The notes beneath the pieces are model-generated. The model saw only the letters and a program-made list of their open reading frames with translations. It was not told the DNA's origin and searched no databases. Of a stretch of 13,811 nucleotides of DNA, positions 13,654 to 13,811 are shown piece by piece. Made by a program: the position numbers and the translations under genes. This DNA comes from DASUFE01 sp036274675 (GTDB lineage Bacteria > Pseudomonadota > Gammaproteobacteria > HTCC5015): the NCBI GenBank assembly GCA_036274675.1, contig DASUFE010000095.1:1-13811 (forward strand). The letters are read 5' to 3'. Each line of letters starts with the position of its first letter. Within the stretch, counting starts at the first letter, position 1.

Positions 13654-13811
13654 ATGCAACCCGGTACTTCAGCCCTGTCATCGAAATTTATTCCCGGTTG
13701 GCTGGTATTGCTGGGCGCGTTGACGGCGATCGCGCCTTTCGCGGTCGATATGTACCTGCCGGGGTTCCCGGCGATCCAACGCAGCCTCGGGGCGCCCGCG
13801 GGCCGCATGGA
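13654..13811 (+). CDS. Bcr/CflA-type MFS drug efflux transporter (3' truncated by window end)
   Basis: Only the first 52 codons are present. After a short hydrophilic start they read WLVLLGALTAIAPFAVDMYLPGFPAIQRSLG. The APFAVDMYLPGFPAI segment is the characteristic first-helix and loop motif of the Bcr/CflA drug:H+ antiporter subfamily (DHA1), where the acidic residue in helix 1 is conserved. The ATG at 13654 has AGGA (13646-13649) upstream and a TATAAT box further 5'. The opposite-strand open frame over this region is a shadow. Substrate cannot be predicted from the fragment. Confidence 0.85.
   Translation, partial: MQPGTSALSSKFIPGWLVLLGALTAIAPFAVDMYLPGFPAIQRSLGAPAGRM

Overview
The window is a compact proteobacterial chromosomal segment. 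HrpA, an elongator tRNA-Met, an RRM protein, an Fe-type superoxide dismutase, a DUF502 membrane protein and an LpxR-type outer-membrane enzyme together point to a Gram-negative gamma- or betaproteobacterium with moderately high GC. I cannot place it more closely from sequence alone. There are no phage, IS transposase, toxin or CRISPR genes. Most of the window is core genome, with unusual intergenic regions.

Layout. Positions 1-3667 hold a plus-strand translation cluster: the 3' part of rplY (L25/Ctc), pth, a CPA1-type cation:proton antiporter, and ychF. rplY-pth-ychF is a familiar order, and the antiporter sits inside it. Positions 3668-4071 are non-coding and full of degenerate direct and inverted repeats, including fragments of the neighbouring tRNA. 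tRNA-Met(CAT) (minus, 4072-4148) is divergent from eda (plus, 4264-4899). A 717-bp stretch without a convincing gene (4900-5616) precedes a small RRM RNA-binding protein gene (5617-5889), which ends in a textbook intrinsic terminator. Positions 6031-10825 are on the minus strand: sodB lies upstream of hrpA, separated by a two-hairpin REP/BIME-like element and a perfect 22-nt palindrome one base from the hrpA start codon. From 11065 the plus strand resumes with a DUF502 membrane protein, a signal-peptide LpxR-family lipid A deacylase homologue, a two-helix membrane protein of unknown function, and the first 52 codons of a Bcr/CflA-type MFS exporter cut by the window end.

How the genes relate. 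rplY, pth and ychF all serve translation: a 5S-rRNA-binding protein, peptidyl-tRNA recycling and a ribosome-associated ATPase. The RRM protein and HrpA act on RNA, and HrpA is the helicase that rescues stalled ribosomes. The remaining genes serve ion/pH homeostasis (antiporter), the lower Entner-Doudoroff step (eda), superoxide removal (sodB) and the envelope (DUF502, LpxR-like, MFS).

I see no convincing new multi-gene system. The most notable signals are the tRNA-derived repeat mosaic at 3735-4028, the antiporter embedded in the pth-ychF cluster, the palindrome at the hrpA start, and the inverted CTCTGCG-type repeats on both sides of the LpxR-like gene.
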